Shown here: positions 52,901 to 63,129 of the stretch, in pieces
Layout: each line of letters opens with the position of its first letter
Position numbering within the stretch: the stretch's first letter is position 1
NCBI GenBank assembly: GCA_018857735.1
Contig: JABMCL010001124.1
Location: 470,001-534,000 of the forward strand
Direction: 5' to 3'
DNA: 64,000 nucleotides
DNA from: Alviniconcha marisindica
Lineage: Eukaryota > Mollusca > Gastropoda > Provannidae
The notes under the pieces: model-generated
What the model was told of the DNA's origin: nothing
Databases searched by the model: none
The model's input: only the letters and a program-made list of their open reading frames with translations
Translations under genes and position numbers: made by a program

Positions 52901-55475
52901 GCCTCAGAGGTCCGTCTGCCCCAGAAGGAAGGCTACCACAGAGGGTATGATATACAGTACTATTTTGTTGAGATTGATGTGTGAAGTGCTACTGCATCAC
53001 CGTGCATGTAGAAAGGGAAAGCAAAGTCCAGGAATGTGTGTTTGAGCAACCAAACTTTGGGTATACGGAAAATAAGTCTTGCCAATTGTGCAGGTGAGGA
53101 AATCAGCAAATCCTTTTCTGCAGTGCCAGTGCCAATTGTTTACGTGATTATTTCTTGGCATTGTCTTTGTACGTTTGTTTCTCTGATGCATTAAACATCA
53201 TCATGAGTCTTCTGTAGCAAACATTTGTAAGATGTGAGAGACTGTGAGATGAACAGGACTGCCATTGAGCTGCTTGTTGTGATTGTGATCATTTTTTATT
53301 CTACTTACAGTTAAGTTTTGATGTATGCTCAATATTTTTTTCAGGTTTGCCTACATTGTTTTCCCTGACAAAGAGACAGCAGCCACCGTCCTGTCGGAGA
53401 AGCAGGGGGCAGACTTGGAGGGTAACGCCTTGTACCTGGACTACACGGGCTCCAAGAGCTCCTTCAAACCCCGCGAACGCTCATTCAATGACAGTTATGG
53501 CAGTCGGGATGGTGGTGATCGCCGCAAGTCAACAGGTGTGTGCTTTGTGGTGACAATAGAAATGCCTGATGAGAAAGAACACCCCTCTTTTTAACTATTC
53601 ATGTCCTCTACCGCTTGTAACTGCTAGCCTAACTGGACCATTTTATGAAATGTCTGATGTTCATGGGGATGACTCCAACACTGACCGAGAACCCCCACCC
53701 CTTTAAGGGCAACCTGTACTTTTTAGGATGTTTTTACAAGTGGGAGGTTTCTTGTTTCGCAACTGTATGTTGCACACTTTTAAAGGGGAAACTAATGTGT
53801 GATGCTTTTGTGTATCGTGCTTTACTTCAATAATGTCTGTATTTGTGGTGTTCATGTGTGTGTGCAAATGCTCATGTAAAAATTTGTAGGCCTTTGTAAC
53901 ACTCCAGGCTCTTATGATATGGGGTGCCATAAATAATGTATTCTTTTGTTATACTTCACTAATTTTGGGTTGTTTGCTTTTTATTTTACAGGAGAGCGTG
54001 GTTCAAGCAATGTGCTGTTTGTGAAAAACCTCAGTTTTCATCTGGATGAGGAGGGATTGAAAGATGCTTTTCCCAATGCAACAACAGCTCGCATTGCTAA
54101 ATTCCCAGACACACAGAAACCGAAAGGGTAAGCAAGCTGAGGACATGTCTTTGAATTGACCCTGCCTCCAGATTATTGAGGCAACTGTAGTTGGGTTGTT
54201 ATGGCAGTTGTTATCTGACCCACTTTGTGATTGCAAAAGCGTGCAAGTCACACTTGTGTTGCGGTTTATTAAAAAGGAACTTTAGACCCTAAAGTGCTGC
54301 CATTTGATTACTGATCTTGTTGAAGTTTTGAGCGTACAATATTGGTTGGCCAGTGACCTTAGTTGTGGCTTGTGATGAATGGAACTTGCCCACTGACATT
54401 CCATTGTGCTGAGACGAGTTTGTTCTTTTTGTGTACTGGGGTTTGAGCCGTGATCATGACACACCTGAGATAGAATTGGCTATTATGTATTTTTAACTGT
54501 CCTTTATATTCCATGAGGTCATTAGTCACAGGGCATGTAGTTTCTCATTGCTGTATATAAACTGTGGCAGGTTTGGCTTTGTGGAGTTCAGCAGCCCCGA
54601 CGATGCAGCCAGCGCGTACGATACAATGCAGAACGCAGAAATTGATGGCAGACAGGTGTTCCTGGACTTTGCCTCTCCAGGTATGTTTCTGTGGTCTGAT
54701 ACTGCCTTTCTGGTACATGTGGACATGGTCCCAACTCTTGCTTTTGTTCCTTGGTAAACAAGTTGGTCTATGATGAGCAAGATGACGAGTCTTAAAGAAA
54801 ATAATGGTGACAATCGAGGCATTTGCCTGAGACCGATTAACTAGAGATGTTTTTTCTGTGTTGTGTGTTTTGGTGACCAGTGTTTGCAAGTTTCTTCCAC
54901 TCCTTTGAAACCATGATGTTTGAGATTCTTTTTTCCCGCCACTTAAATTGTCTCCAAAATTAACATAAAGTTGAATAAAAGGCTTGAATGATGCCAGGCA
55001 TAATTGCTGATTTTGTAGAACTGTTGCCTCAGGCATGTTTTGTATGCTGTCTTGTTCATGTGTTTTAATTCTGTTGCAGGTGGTGGTCGTGGCCGAGGAG
55101 GTCGTGGTGGCTTCGGTGACCGCGGAGGTAGAGGTGGTCGTGGGGGTTTTGGTGGAAGAGGCGGCTATGGTGACCGTGGTGGCTTCAGAGGTGGTCGTGG
55201 TGGCTTCAGAGGTGGTCGAGGTAGGTAGTGCAGGATTGTATCTGATTTGAATGTTGAAGTTCAGTACCTTGGTTCCAGTTTATGAGTAATTTTTAAAACA
55301 ATTTTTTTTCTTTTTTTCTTACAAGTTAGTGAGCTGTTTTTGAGAACATTTACTGTCAATGCACATTGCTCTTTTTGTTAGTGCACTTACAATTTTCTCT
55401 TTTTTGCTCCCAACAGGTGGCGGTTTTGGAGGGGAACCACAGAACAAGAGGAAGAAGTTTGATGACAGCGACTAA
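40975..55475 (+). CDS. NCL: Nucleolin (four RRMs, RGG tail)
   Basis: Twenty exons: 40975-41004, 43925-44023, 44182-44281, 44920-44988, 46158-46211, 46712-46753, 47944-48405, 48706-48753, 49094-49202, 49492-49625, 50026-50058, 50322-50462, 51340-51457, 52035-52213, 52824-52944, 53345-53535, 53992-54127, 54571-54680, 55080-55220, 55417-55475; 2376 nt, 791 aa, in frame at all junctions. Nucleolin acts in rDNA transcription, pre-rRNA processing and ribosome assembly in the nucleolus. Seen: N-terminal Ser/Asp/Glu blocks (CK2-like SEED sites) alternating with KPVAKKATPKAAPAKKA basic repeats; KRKKGG..KKQK nuclear signal; RRM1 (degenerate RNP1 FTVDF), RRM2 (TLFVGRL / FGYVDL), RRM3 (TLFVKGL / FAYIVF), RRM4 (VLFVKNL / FGFVEF); a C-terminal GRGGRGG tail ending KKFDDSD. 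The start at 40975 gives MPTKSAKKSK and a clean GT donor. It is longer than vertebrate nucleolin (about 710 aa), owing to the expanded N-terminal repeats. Confidence 0.93.
41113..41124. promoter_or_regulatory. Palindromic E-box GACCACGTGGTC in nucleolin intron 1
   Basis: A 12-bp perfect palindrome containing CACGTG lies 109 bp after exon 1. A second ACCACGTGGT is at 41305-41314 and a degenerate CACCACATGGTCG lies between them. Nucleolin is a MYC target in vertebrates; here this is motif-based inference. Confidence 0.4.
42600..43115. repeat. Minisatellite, unit about 90 bp, 5-6 copies (nucleolin intron 1)
   Basis: Units contain CACCACAGGGGGACTGAATG, CCTGGTAACCGTGCAAAGGC, AGTGGCTTTGTGCCGACCTG and GATGTTGCATCAGATTTCTG with substitutions and indels. 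Confidence 0.85.
44446..44521 (+). ncRNA. Box C/D snoRNA candidate, family A copy 1 (nucleolin intron 3)
   Basis: Terminal stem TTGGTCT / GACCAA brackets box C ATGATGA (44453-44459) and box D CTGA (44512-44515). The guide next to box D, CGAGGCATTTG, is complementary to CAAATGCCTCG, a conserved segment of large-subunit (28S-type) rRNA as I remember it. Internal GATGG is a possible C' box. The intron location in a ribosome-biogenesis host gene fits snoRNA biology. Confidence 0.75.
47131..47827. mobile_element. TTAA-flanked inverted-repeat element (piggyBac-type MITE candidate), nucleolin intron 6
   Basis: The left end TTAA|CCCACTTGGCCCCAGACC and right end GGTCTGGGACCTTGTGGG|TTAA are imperfect inverted repeats of about 18 bp directly bounded by TTAA (47127-47130 and 47828-47831). 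TTAA target duplication and a CCC start are hallmarks of piggyBac-type elements. About 700 bp with no transposase, so non-autonomous. Confidence 0.75.
49670..49756 (+). ncRNA. Box C/D snoRNA candidate, family B copy 1 (nucleolin intron 10)
   Basis: Stem TGGC / GCCA; box C ATGATGA (49676-49682); box D CTGA (49749-49752); internal D' CTGA after ACTTGCCCTCT. The D' guide matches GAGGGCAAGT, a conserved 18S rRNA segment just 5' of GTGCCAGCAGCC (from memory of rRNA sequence). Confidence 0.75.
52401..52490 (+). ncRNA. Box C/D snoRNA candidate, family B copy 2 (nucleolin intron 14)
   Basis: Stem CTGGC / GCCAG; box C GTGATGA (52407-52413); box D CTGA (52482-52485). The D' guide ACTTGCCCTCT before CTGA is identical to copy 1 at 49.7 kb, and the overall sequence is very similar. 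Confidence 0.78.
54367..54450 (+). ncRNA. Box C/D snoRNA-like copy 3 of family B, possibly degenerate (nucleolin intron 17)
   Basis: Stem GGCT / AGCC; box C GTGATGA (54372-54378); GGAACTTGCC is shared with copies 1 and 2. Box D is TTGA instead of CTGA, and the guide next to D' is shortened (GCCCACTGA rather than GCCCTCTCTGA), which would shift or abolish the target position. Confidence 0.5.
54763..54835 (+). ncRNA. Box C/D snoRNA candidate, family A copy 2 (nucleolin intron 18)
   Basis: Stem TTGGTCT / GACCGA; box C ATGATGA (54770-54776); box D CTGA (54827-54830). The guide ATCGAGGCATTTGC is the same as in family A copy 1, and the 5' half GAGCAAGATGACGAG is also shared, while the middle has diverged. 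Confidence 0.75.
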
Positions 55476-55800
55476 AGTTGTGGACTGGGTGCAAGTGTGT
55501 GTGATTAATGAGTGCTAGGTGTATATGAATGAACCAGTATGTGCGTGGGTATGGTTGTGAAGGTGTGTATGTAATGATAGATTCATGTGGTACGTTTGGA
55601 ACGACAAATGGTGTGCAATGTACATGTGGATTTATGGCAAATGTCTACATTAGCTGGACTTGCAAATGTCTACATTGGCTAGACTTAAGTGTGAAGAATG
55701 CGTGTTCACAAAACCTTTGATGATGTGCTTTCTCTGATGATTTTATTGTCGATGGCTACAATGCTTGTGATTTCATAATGAATAATAAATAAATAAAATC
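55476..55800 (+). other. Nucleolin 3' UTR with tandem poly(A) signals
   Basis: AATAAA hexamers overlap at 55784-55789, 55788-55793 and 55792-55797, about 310 bp after the stop, giving a compact 3' UTR. Confidence 0.75.
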
Positions 55801-56930
55801 ATGGCATCAGAATGGTTGTGTGCTTAATTTTTCTTGGTCTCCAACATAGTCCCCTTAAATACGGTTGTAGGTATTCATGGTAAATTTCTCTGAGGAACCC
55901 AGTTTGTTTTTTTGTCTGTCGAGAATACACTGACAGCTGCTGTTAAATAATAATCTGGGGGTGGTCAGGTTGCTGGTTATTTCTTTAACTTTTAAGGTTG
56001 ACTGCTAGCCTAGAACAAGACTGAAACGCACAAACCGTTGAAAAGAACAGTAATTGTAATAGGACAATGCAAAATGTTTTTCGGGGTAATCCCTTTTTTC
56101 AAATGATAAATGGAAATGATTATTATACTCACCCAGTTACGTTTTGGGGAATGTCTGGAAAAAGTTGGCTTTACCTGAGTTTTGCGTTTTGTACTGTCCC
56201 ATTAGAATTCGCGTTCTTTTTAACCGTTTGTGTGTTTTCAACCGTTTCTTGAAGCTCTTTCTTCACTTCACATTTAATATTGCAAGCAAGTCATTTGTAC
56301 AAAAAAAACGTGAAGTTTGGCAACTTCTTTGGGACAGTTCACTGTGGTAGTGACTGTCGAACGTGAAACGCAACACTCGCATGCACGCACACACTGACGC
56401 AAACGCACCTTAGGCATTTTGTATAGTTCATAATAACTTTATGAACTGGAAAAGTACTGAACGTTCGTAGTGACGGATTATGCACGCACCAGCCGATAAG
56501 GCTCGAGATGATTCAAAGGAAAGCTGTACCGTTTTCCTTCGTGATTCTGAACTTGCTTCAAGCAAAAATCGTGTAGCTATACGTATACTATCTTTGCTTT
56601 TAAGTAGTTTAAGCGTTTACGACACTGGCCCAATCGTCAACGTGCTTAATGCAGCCGTCAAGACGGGGCCCATATGCATGAGGAGCAACTAGACCCCTTA
56701 ATCGTGTTTATCTTCTAAATGGTGAAGACGATGAACAGATCGGCATGTGTGGAACGCTAATAGGACTATCCATCCGGCCTAAACTCGTTATAATCTCGTG
56801 TCTCTACCTGGAACAAGAACCGGCACTCTGTCGAATGGGATTAGAGGCTGTCCGCTTTGAACTATTTGCTTTTATACACATGGGCCCTGATCTCCATCAC
56901 GAATGTGTTTCTTCTCCAATAGCCTGCCCT
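55801..56930. other. Intergenic sequence without a supported gene
   Basis: Unique-looking AT-moderate sequence; short open frames without homology that I can recognise. Confidence 0.4.
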
Positions 56931-56934
56931 CTCT

Positions 56935-57410
56935 CTCATCCCTTCATGGATTGCCTTGGTCTCAGTCGGTTGGATAGGGGCTCCTTCATGAGCGGGATGG
57001 CTAGGGGCTCTTTCATGGATTGCCTTGGTCTCAGTCGGTTGGCTAGGGGCTCCTTCATGGGCTGGATGGCTAGGGGCTCTTTCATGAGCGGGATGGCTAG
57101 GGGCTCCTTCATGGATTGCCTTCGTCTCAGCCGGCTGGCTAGGGGCTCCTTCATGGGCTGGATGGCTAGGGGCCCTTTCATGGGCTGGATAGCTAGGGGC
57201 TCTTTCATGAGCGGGATGGCTAGGGGCTCTTTTATGGACAGGATGGCTAGGGGCTCTTTCATGAGCGGGATGGCTAGGGGCTCCTTCATGGACTGCCTTT
57301 GTCTCAGTCGGCTGACATGGGGCAATTTCATGGGTTCCTTCGTGGGCTGGCAGGCTAGGGGCTCCATCGTGGGCTGGCTTGGTCTCGACGCGGGCTAGGG
57401 GCTGGCAGAC
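56935..57410. repeat. Minisatellite, unit about 27-30 bp (GGCTAGGGGCTCYTTCATG)
   Basis: Repeats of GGCTAGGGGCTCYTTCATG followed by GGCTGGAT, GAGCGGGAT or GATTGCCTTGGTCTCAGTCG. Because the period is often a multiple of three, both strands stay open (GSFMSGMAR on plus, APSHPAHER on minus). Repeat DNA is the simpler explanation than a gene. Confidence 0.85.
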
Positions 57411-57534
57411 TATTGGTTCTGTGATGCTCATGAAGGCTTTCGTGTGGTTCACGTGCTGCCTGAAAAACAGCAATCGACAACACGGCCTTCCAGTGTCAGA
57501 AAAACTGCCAGTTGACAACACTAATAATAACACA

Positions 57535-58575
57535 TCCCGCCAGTGTCAGCTGACAGCATAGTAGGACAGTCTGCCAGTGCAGCTGACAGCATGGTAGGAC
57601 AGCCATCGATGCCAGCTGACAACAAAATAAAGTCCACCGATGCCAGTTGAGAACATACATGACAGTCCGCCGATGCCAGCTGACAAGTAGGACAGTCCTC
57701 CGGTGCCAGCTCACAACATAGTACGACAGTCATCCGGTATCAGCTGACAACATAGGACAGTCCTCCGATGCCATGTCAGCTGACAGCACTACGTTCAGAC
57801 AGTCCGCTAGTGTCAGCTGACAGCACATTGAGACTGCTTGTGTCAGCTAACAACAACACATTTAACCAGCACGCTAGTGTCAGCTGACAACACTACGTTC
57901 AGACAGTCCGCTAGAGTCCGTTGACAACGCTACGTTCAGACAGCCCGTTGGTGTCAGCTGACAACACTACCTTCAGGCAGTCCGCTAGTGTCAGCTGAAA
58001 CAGCCTGCTGGTGTCAGCTAACAACGCTCCCGTTAGTGTCAGCCGAACACTACGTTCAGGTAGTCCGCTAGTGTCAGCTGACACTGTAGAAGCAGCCTGC
58101 TGATGTCAGGTAACAACATTACGTTCAGACAGCCCGTTAGTGTCAGCTGACAACTACGTTGAGGTAGTCTGCTAGTGTCAGCTGACACTATGTAGAAACA
58201 GCCTGCTGATGTCAGCTGACAACACTACGTTCAGACAGCCCGTTAGTGTCAGCTGACACTACGTTGGGTAGTCCGCTAGTGTTAGCTGACGACTGTAGAA
58301 ACAGCCTGTTGGTGCCAGCTAACAACACTACGTTCAGGCAGTCCGCTAGTATCAGCTGACAACACTGTAGAAACAGCCTGCTGGTGTCAGCTAACAACGC
58401 TCCCGTTAGTGTCAGCTGACAACACTACGTGCAGACAATCCGTTAGTGTCAGCTGACAGAACAAGGCCGAACAGTCCACTGGTGTCAGCTGACAATACAT
58501 GGGGTTGTGCACCAGTTGTACTGACAGCACAAAGGACAATGCACTAATATCAGTTGACAGCACGCTGAACACTGC
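57535..58575. repeat. Minisatellite built on the palindrome TGTCAGCTGACA
   Basis: About 1 kb of irregular units (roughly 35-50 bp) such as GTCAGCTGACAACACTACG then TTCAGACAGTCCGCTAGT. The 12-bp palindrome TGTCAGCTGACA or close variants occurs around twenty times. Confidence 0.9.
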
Positions 58576-58776
58576 TAAATAAAGACCAAATTAGGCGCCC
58601 AACAAATAAGCACACAATATCCAAATCTCTCTCTCTCTCTATATATATATACACACATTTGTACACAAAAACTCACAACGATACATTCAAACCCAGACCT
58701 GCGGCATAATAGCTAGGCAAACGGCCATCAGTCCGATGGCTCCAACAAAAGGCGCAGTCATCTTCAGTCGGTAGCA

Positions 58777-58873
58777 GAGCTCAGGAGCTGTGTGAAAGTC
58801 GCGGTGGCCGTCCTGGGCTCCCGTCCCTAATAAGCCTACGGCTTCTGTGGATGTAAAGCAACACTCAGCCAAC
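58777..58873 (+). repeat. Dispersed repeat (GAGCTGTG family), short form
   Basis: CAGGAGCTGTGTGAAAGTCG...CCCGTCCCTAATAAGCCTAC...TGTAAAGCAACACT, nearly the same as 40118-40212. Confidence 0.85.
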
Positions 58874-59051
58874 CAACTGTCGGTAGCTCGGTGCAGTGAG
58901 CTTGTGCTACAGTTGGGAACAGTGTAAGTTACTCTCACTTTGGACGCCAGTAGTCGATGTCGATCACTAAAAGCCTGGCACGGTCTCTTGGAGATGTGTG
59001 TGCGCATGCGCATGCGATAGAGAAGAAGGGGTGCGTGTGTATACGCGCAAC

Positions 59052-59053
<2 letters not shown>

Positions 59054-59099
<46 letters not shown>

Positions 59100-59120
59100 G
59101 GGGGGGGGGGGGGGGGGGGT
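59054..59120. repeat. (GT)n(GA)n(G)n microsatellite
   Basis: GT tract, then GA tract, then poly-G. Confidence 0.95.
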
Positions 59121-59369
59121 ATTACTGCCGACGTCAGATAAGTTTTGGAACATTACACTTTACAGTGTATGACTTCAATTTCACTTGGTAAGGATTAAAA
59201 CACAAAAGGCCCCTCTGGATCTGTTTTCTGAACACTGCACGTCTTTTTTGATTGTTTTCAAGAGTCAACCAAAATGAGCTTACCTTTCTGTTTAAATCAG
59301 TCTGAACTGCAGAGCACTACGTCTACTGAAGTACTGAGACACTGAATCCTCTTCCATGTCTGCATTAAT

Positions 59370-60000
59370 CCTATACCGTCTCTTCATTAATTTTCTTCCA
59401 TCTCTGTTAATCTCTTTGTTAGTCATCGTTTTTTCTCTTCATTAGTCCTCTTCTCTCTCATTAATATCTTCATTAATCCTCTTCCATCTCTTCTTTAATC
59501 CTCTTCTATCTCCTTGTTAATTCTCTTCATTAATCATGTTCCATCACTTCATTAATTTTCTTCTGTCTCTATTAATCTCTTTGTCATCTTCTTTCTTTTC
59601 ATTAATCCTCTTCTATCCGTCTCTTCATTAGTCATCTTCTATCTCCTTATTAATCCTGTCTTTATTACTCCTCTAAAGTCTACTGTTTTTCATTAAGCCT
59701 CTTCCATCTCCCTGGTCTCTCGTCATTAATCCTCCTCTCTTTACCAATCCTCTTTCATCACTCTCACTTTTTTTGTTAATCCTCCTTCTGTCTTTTCCTT
59801 AATCCTCTTCCATCTCTTCATTAATCCTTTTCAATCTGTCCCCTTAATCCTCTTCCATCTCTTCATTAATCCTTTTCAATCTGTCCCCTTAATCCTCTTC
59901 CATCTCTTCATTAATCCTTTTCAATCTGTCCCCTTAATCCTCTTCCATCTCTTCACAGATCCTCTTCCATCTCTTCATCAAACCGCTTTGATCTCTTCAA
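59370..60000. repeat. Degenerate pyrimidine-rich minisatellite (CTTCATTAATCCTCTTCCAT)
   Basis: Many units of TTAATCCTCTTCCATCTCTTC with variants; the last part (about 59815-59960) is a near-perfect 3-copy array including CTTTTCAATCTGTCCCC. Confidence 0.85.
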
Positions 60001-60299
60001 TCTCCTTTGGTCTCAATGCCAAGGTACTGCAGATCATTAAACTCATCGATTACCTCAAGGCGCTCACAGCGTGGAAAACGATAAACCTGTCAGGATTCTC
60101 AAGACGAGCTAAAAATAAAACGTATACCTGGTAACCTATGCCCACAGAAACTGCAGATACAATAAAGCACAACATGATTTTACAGTTGCTTTCAAACCTG
60201 CAGGAAATACAGAGAATAAGGCACATGTGGTGCCCCCCCCCCCCCCACACACACACACACAACACACACACTGAGCCAAACTCCAAGCACTGATTGATG

Positions 60300-60670
60300 A
60301 CATCCTTCCTCCACCTACTGCTGTAATTGGTTACGCCATTAGATCTTCCTCGCTCTTTTGTTGGCACTCGTGTACATGGGTAGCAAGTTTGTAATGTAAC
60401 CGTCAACACAGACTATATTTATTTTTATAACTGTCCACATTGCTTACACCTTCACAAATAAAACCAAAATTGTTTGAATAGAGATGGAACTATTTTTGTT
60501 AATGTGGGGCGGGATGTGCCTAATGTTAACATGTGTGCTTTGACACTACGCTGCTACCACACAAACACAACCCTTTCAGAGGGCACTGAAAACATGGAGA
60601 CGAAGAGTGCCCCTTCAGTAGTGTAACCAATTATGGCAGAGTTTGGAGGAAGGTGCTGGAGAGCGATGCT
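60300..60670. repeat. Inverted repeat pair
   Basis: CCTTCCTCCACCTACTGCTG TAATTGGTTACGCC (about 60304-60337) is the reverse complement, with mismatches, of GTAACCAATTATGGCAGAGT TTGGAGGAAGGTGCTGG (about 60623-60659). The intervening sequence has no gene. Confidence 0.55.
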
Positions 60671-60867
60671 TGAGTGCGACACAGAGCCACTGCTAATTTA
60701 CAAAAAGCACGAACGCCAGACTGCTATTTTGTTGCAGTCAAGTTTAATCTAACACATTTTTCAATGCACAATACTTTCACAACAGACACAGAAAAAAGGA
60801 AAGGAGACATTCACAGTTTTAAAACTACACAGTGGAAATCTGATAGTGCATAAAGCACTTGAATTTG

Positions 60868-61400
60868 ACAGTTCCAGTTTTAAAATTCTCTCCCCTCCTC
60901 TCTTTCTACAAACACATTTTAACATTCTCTCCCCTCCTCTCTTTCTACATACATAAACACACAGTTGCATGTACATACCATTCAGTTCAACAAACGGCTT
61001 AAAAGATACAAATCTGCTCATCCTTTTTTTCCACTTGTTCATATGGGTTATTTTTGTGAGCCTGATTTGTTCTTTTACTCTCGCTCTGCACACAACTGCC
61101 ACAATTTATAAAGTGACACAATCTAAAATGGAATGAGGCCCAGACTGCGGGTGCAGAATCAACACACAAAGGAGTTAATTAGCGCTTGAAAGACATCGTT
61201 TGTGTGACAACAACACAACAGATTTGAGTTGCCTACAGTAGCTCTCACCTGGCAGGCGAGTAAATACAAGGTACATAAACTCCACCAGAGGTACAAAGTC
61301 CTCTTTTCGATTAGAGGATGTACCTCTGCTGGAAATCTGATAGTACATAAAGCATTTGAATTTGACAGTTCCAGTTTTAAAATTCTCTCCCCTCCTCTCT
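60868..61400. repeat. Direct repeats of a 3' UTR segment
   Basis: TTTGACAGTTCCAGTTTTAA AATTCTCTCCCCTCCTCTCTTTCTACA occurs at about 60864-60910 and again at about 61362-61408, with a partial copy at about 60920-60948. Confidence 0.85.
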
Positions 61401-61511
61401 TTCTACACACACCTTTTAACTTGCATACCAGGTGGTGGGAGTTACTGTAGGCGACTTGGGTCTTTGTTGTTGCGTTTGTGTGACGTCCCTCGAGCGCTAA
61501 GTAACTCCCTT
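61169..61511. mobile_element. Foldback/MITE-like element with about 100-bp inverted arms
   Basis: The left arm GGAGTTAATTAGCGCTTGAA, TTTGTGTGACAACAACACAA, GCCTACAGTAGCTCTCACCTGG is mirrored at the right end by CCAGGTGGTGGGAGTTACTG TAGGCGAC...GTTTGTGTGACG...GAGCGCTAAGTAACTCCC. Related copies are at 15623-15683 and 23034-23480. It lies in the probable PRPF31 3' UTR or downstream region. Confidence 0.7.
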
Positions 61512-61693
61512 GCATGTTGGCAATTGATGAAGATTAAAATTCCTCTCAGAAAAACACAAAGCAGCAAATAAAGTCAGCTGTTTGCTTGCTTCTTTGGGTT
61601 TTTTCCCCTCTGATGTTCTTTTCTGCTGCATGGTCTGCACCTCTGTCACTTTCATCACTTTTAGTCCGCTGCAGTTTGGAAACACAGAAACTT

Positions 61694-61873
61694 TTATTTC
61701 TTGACTTTGAGGAAGCCTGCTGTGGACGAGAAGTATTTCTGGTTGGCTTCTTGTGCTTTCTTTTCTGCTGCCTGTGGGTTGACAATCTCCAGACCCTGCA
61801 ATGAGAAAAAAAGGGGAAAAGTATGACAAACTAAAATTTCACCATCCAGCCAACTCCATATCTATCTCACCAT

Positions 61874-61911
<38 letters not shown>

Positions 61912-63129
61912 CCACACACACACACACACACAAACACATGTAATTATGCATATCAGTCTCAACACACACAGATTTACACACACAAGCATACACACATACA
62001 GACAGACAGACACAGATAGGTCTACACACATATATTCATACATACAGTCACATACACAGACAGAGGCACACAGAGAGACACAGGCAGAGAGACAGACAGG
62101 CAGAGAGAGAGAGAGAGAGAGACAGGCAGGCAAAGAGAGAGAGAGAGAGGGGTGGACAAACCTGCAGCGGAGTGAAGGCAACACTGGACGCTGTGCCAGC
62201 CACTTGCTTCTTCACTGTCGTGCTGCCTCCCCACGTCTGGTTCTGTTTGCTCAGCTTTTGCTGAAGACAAAAAAATCAACCAAACCGTCATGTCTACTGG
62301 ACAGGACAGAAAATATCTGACACTTGATATATATTTTTTCATGCACATTGTTTTCACTTGAACACAAAACAGTTCCAAGATGGTGTTAAAATATACTGTT
62401 AAAAATTCTATTCATATATATACATATTGCTGCAAAGAAAGAAGACAGATACAACCAAGCAACCCATCATGCTCCAACATTTTTTCCCTCATCAACCTAA
62501 ACACACACAAAAGAGGAGTAAAGGATGCCCCCCCCACCAAAAGAAAAAAAGAAAGACAACCGCTTTGCCATGGAAAGATCATCTCCAATACCTGCAGTGT
62601 TTTGGAGATTCGAGCCTTAGTCTTTGAGTCCACAGGTGGTCCTCGCACTTTGCCAGACTTCCCTTTACCCATGGTCCCGAGGGAGAAGCCGAGGTCCTCC
62701 TGGTATGCGTCCTCCTCAATCTGCAATGCAAAGAAACACACATGAGCAAAGAATTTGCACCAAACAAGCCACACTTTACGCAATGTGTTCACCTGCCTTC
62801 ACTCACCACAACAGCAGGCATTTTCTCACACTGTGCAATTTCAAACAGTGGAAACCCCCGACGTGGATGAAGTGTGTGTTGGAAGTGATGAGAAAGATGT
62901 TGAATGAAGTGTTGTAGTGCATTTATGTAATTAGTACGGTTCAGTGTGCTCTTGGTTGTGTATATATATTTTGTTGACCGTATTGTTTTTGTATTGTGTG
63001 CTTTGAGCTCATGTTAAGTGTAAGCATCTTATAAATACTCTTTTACATTACATTACCTCTCCAAAGTTCATCCTGTTGGCTTGTTTTCTCAGCTCTGTCA
63101 GCCCAAGACGCTCCTTCATCTTCCTCGCT
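61694..63129 (-). CDS. PRPF31: PRPF31 (U4/U6 snRNP protein Prp31), last four coding exons
   Basis: Exons (minus): 63057-63129, 62592-62720, 62162-62260, 61694-61795 (stop 61694-61696). Translation: ARKMKERLGLTELRKQANRM NFGE; EEDAYQEDLGFSLGTMGKGK and KARISKTLQ; QKLSKQNQTWGG with GTASSVAFTPLQ; GLEIVNPQAAEKKAQEANQK YFSSTAGFLKVKK. These match the conserved Prp31 C-terminal domain almost residue for residue (KMKERLGLTE-RKQANRM-FGEIEEDAYQEDLGFSLG; GTASSVAFTPLQGLEIVNP). PRPF31 binds the 15.5K-U4 snRNA complex and is needed to assemble the U4/U6.U5 tri-snRNP; the Nop domain lies upstream, beyond the right edge. All junctions keep frame. The C terminus is a few residues shorter than vertebrate PRPF31. 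Confidence 0.95.
61878..62150. repeat. (CA)n and (GACA)/(GA)n microsatellites in the last PRPF31 intron
   Basis: CA tracts at about 61875-61932, then CACA/GACA and GA tracts to about 62150; the intron is mostly simple repeat. Confidence 0.9.
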
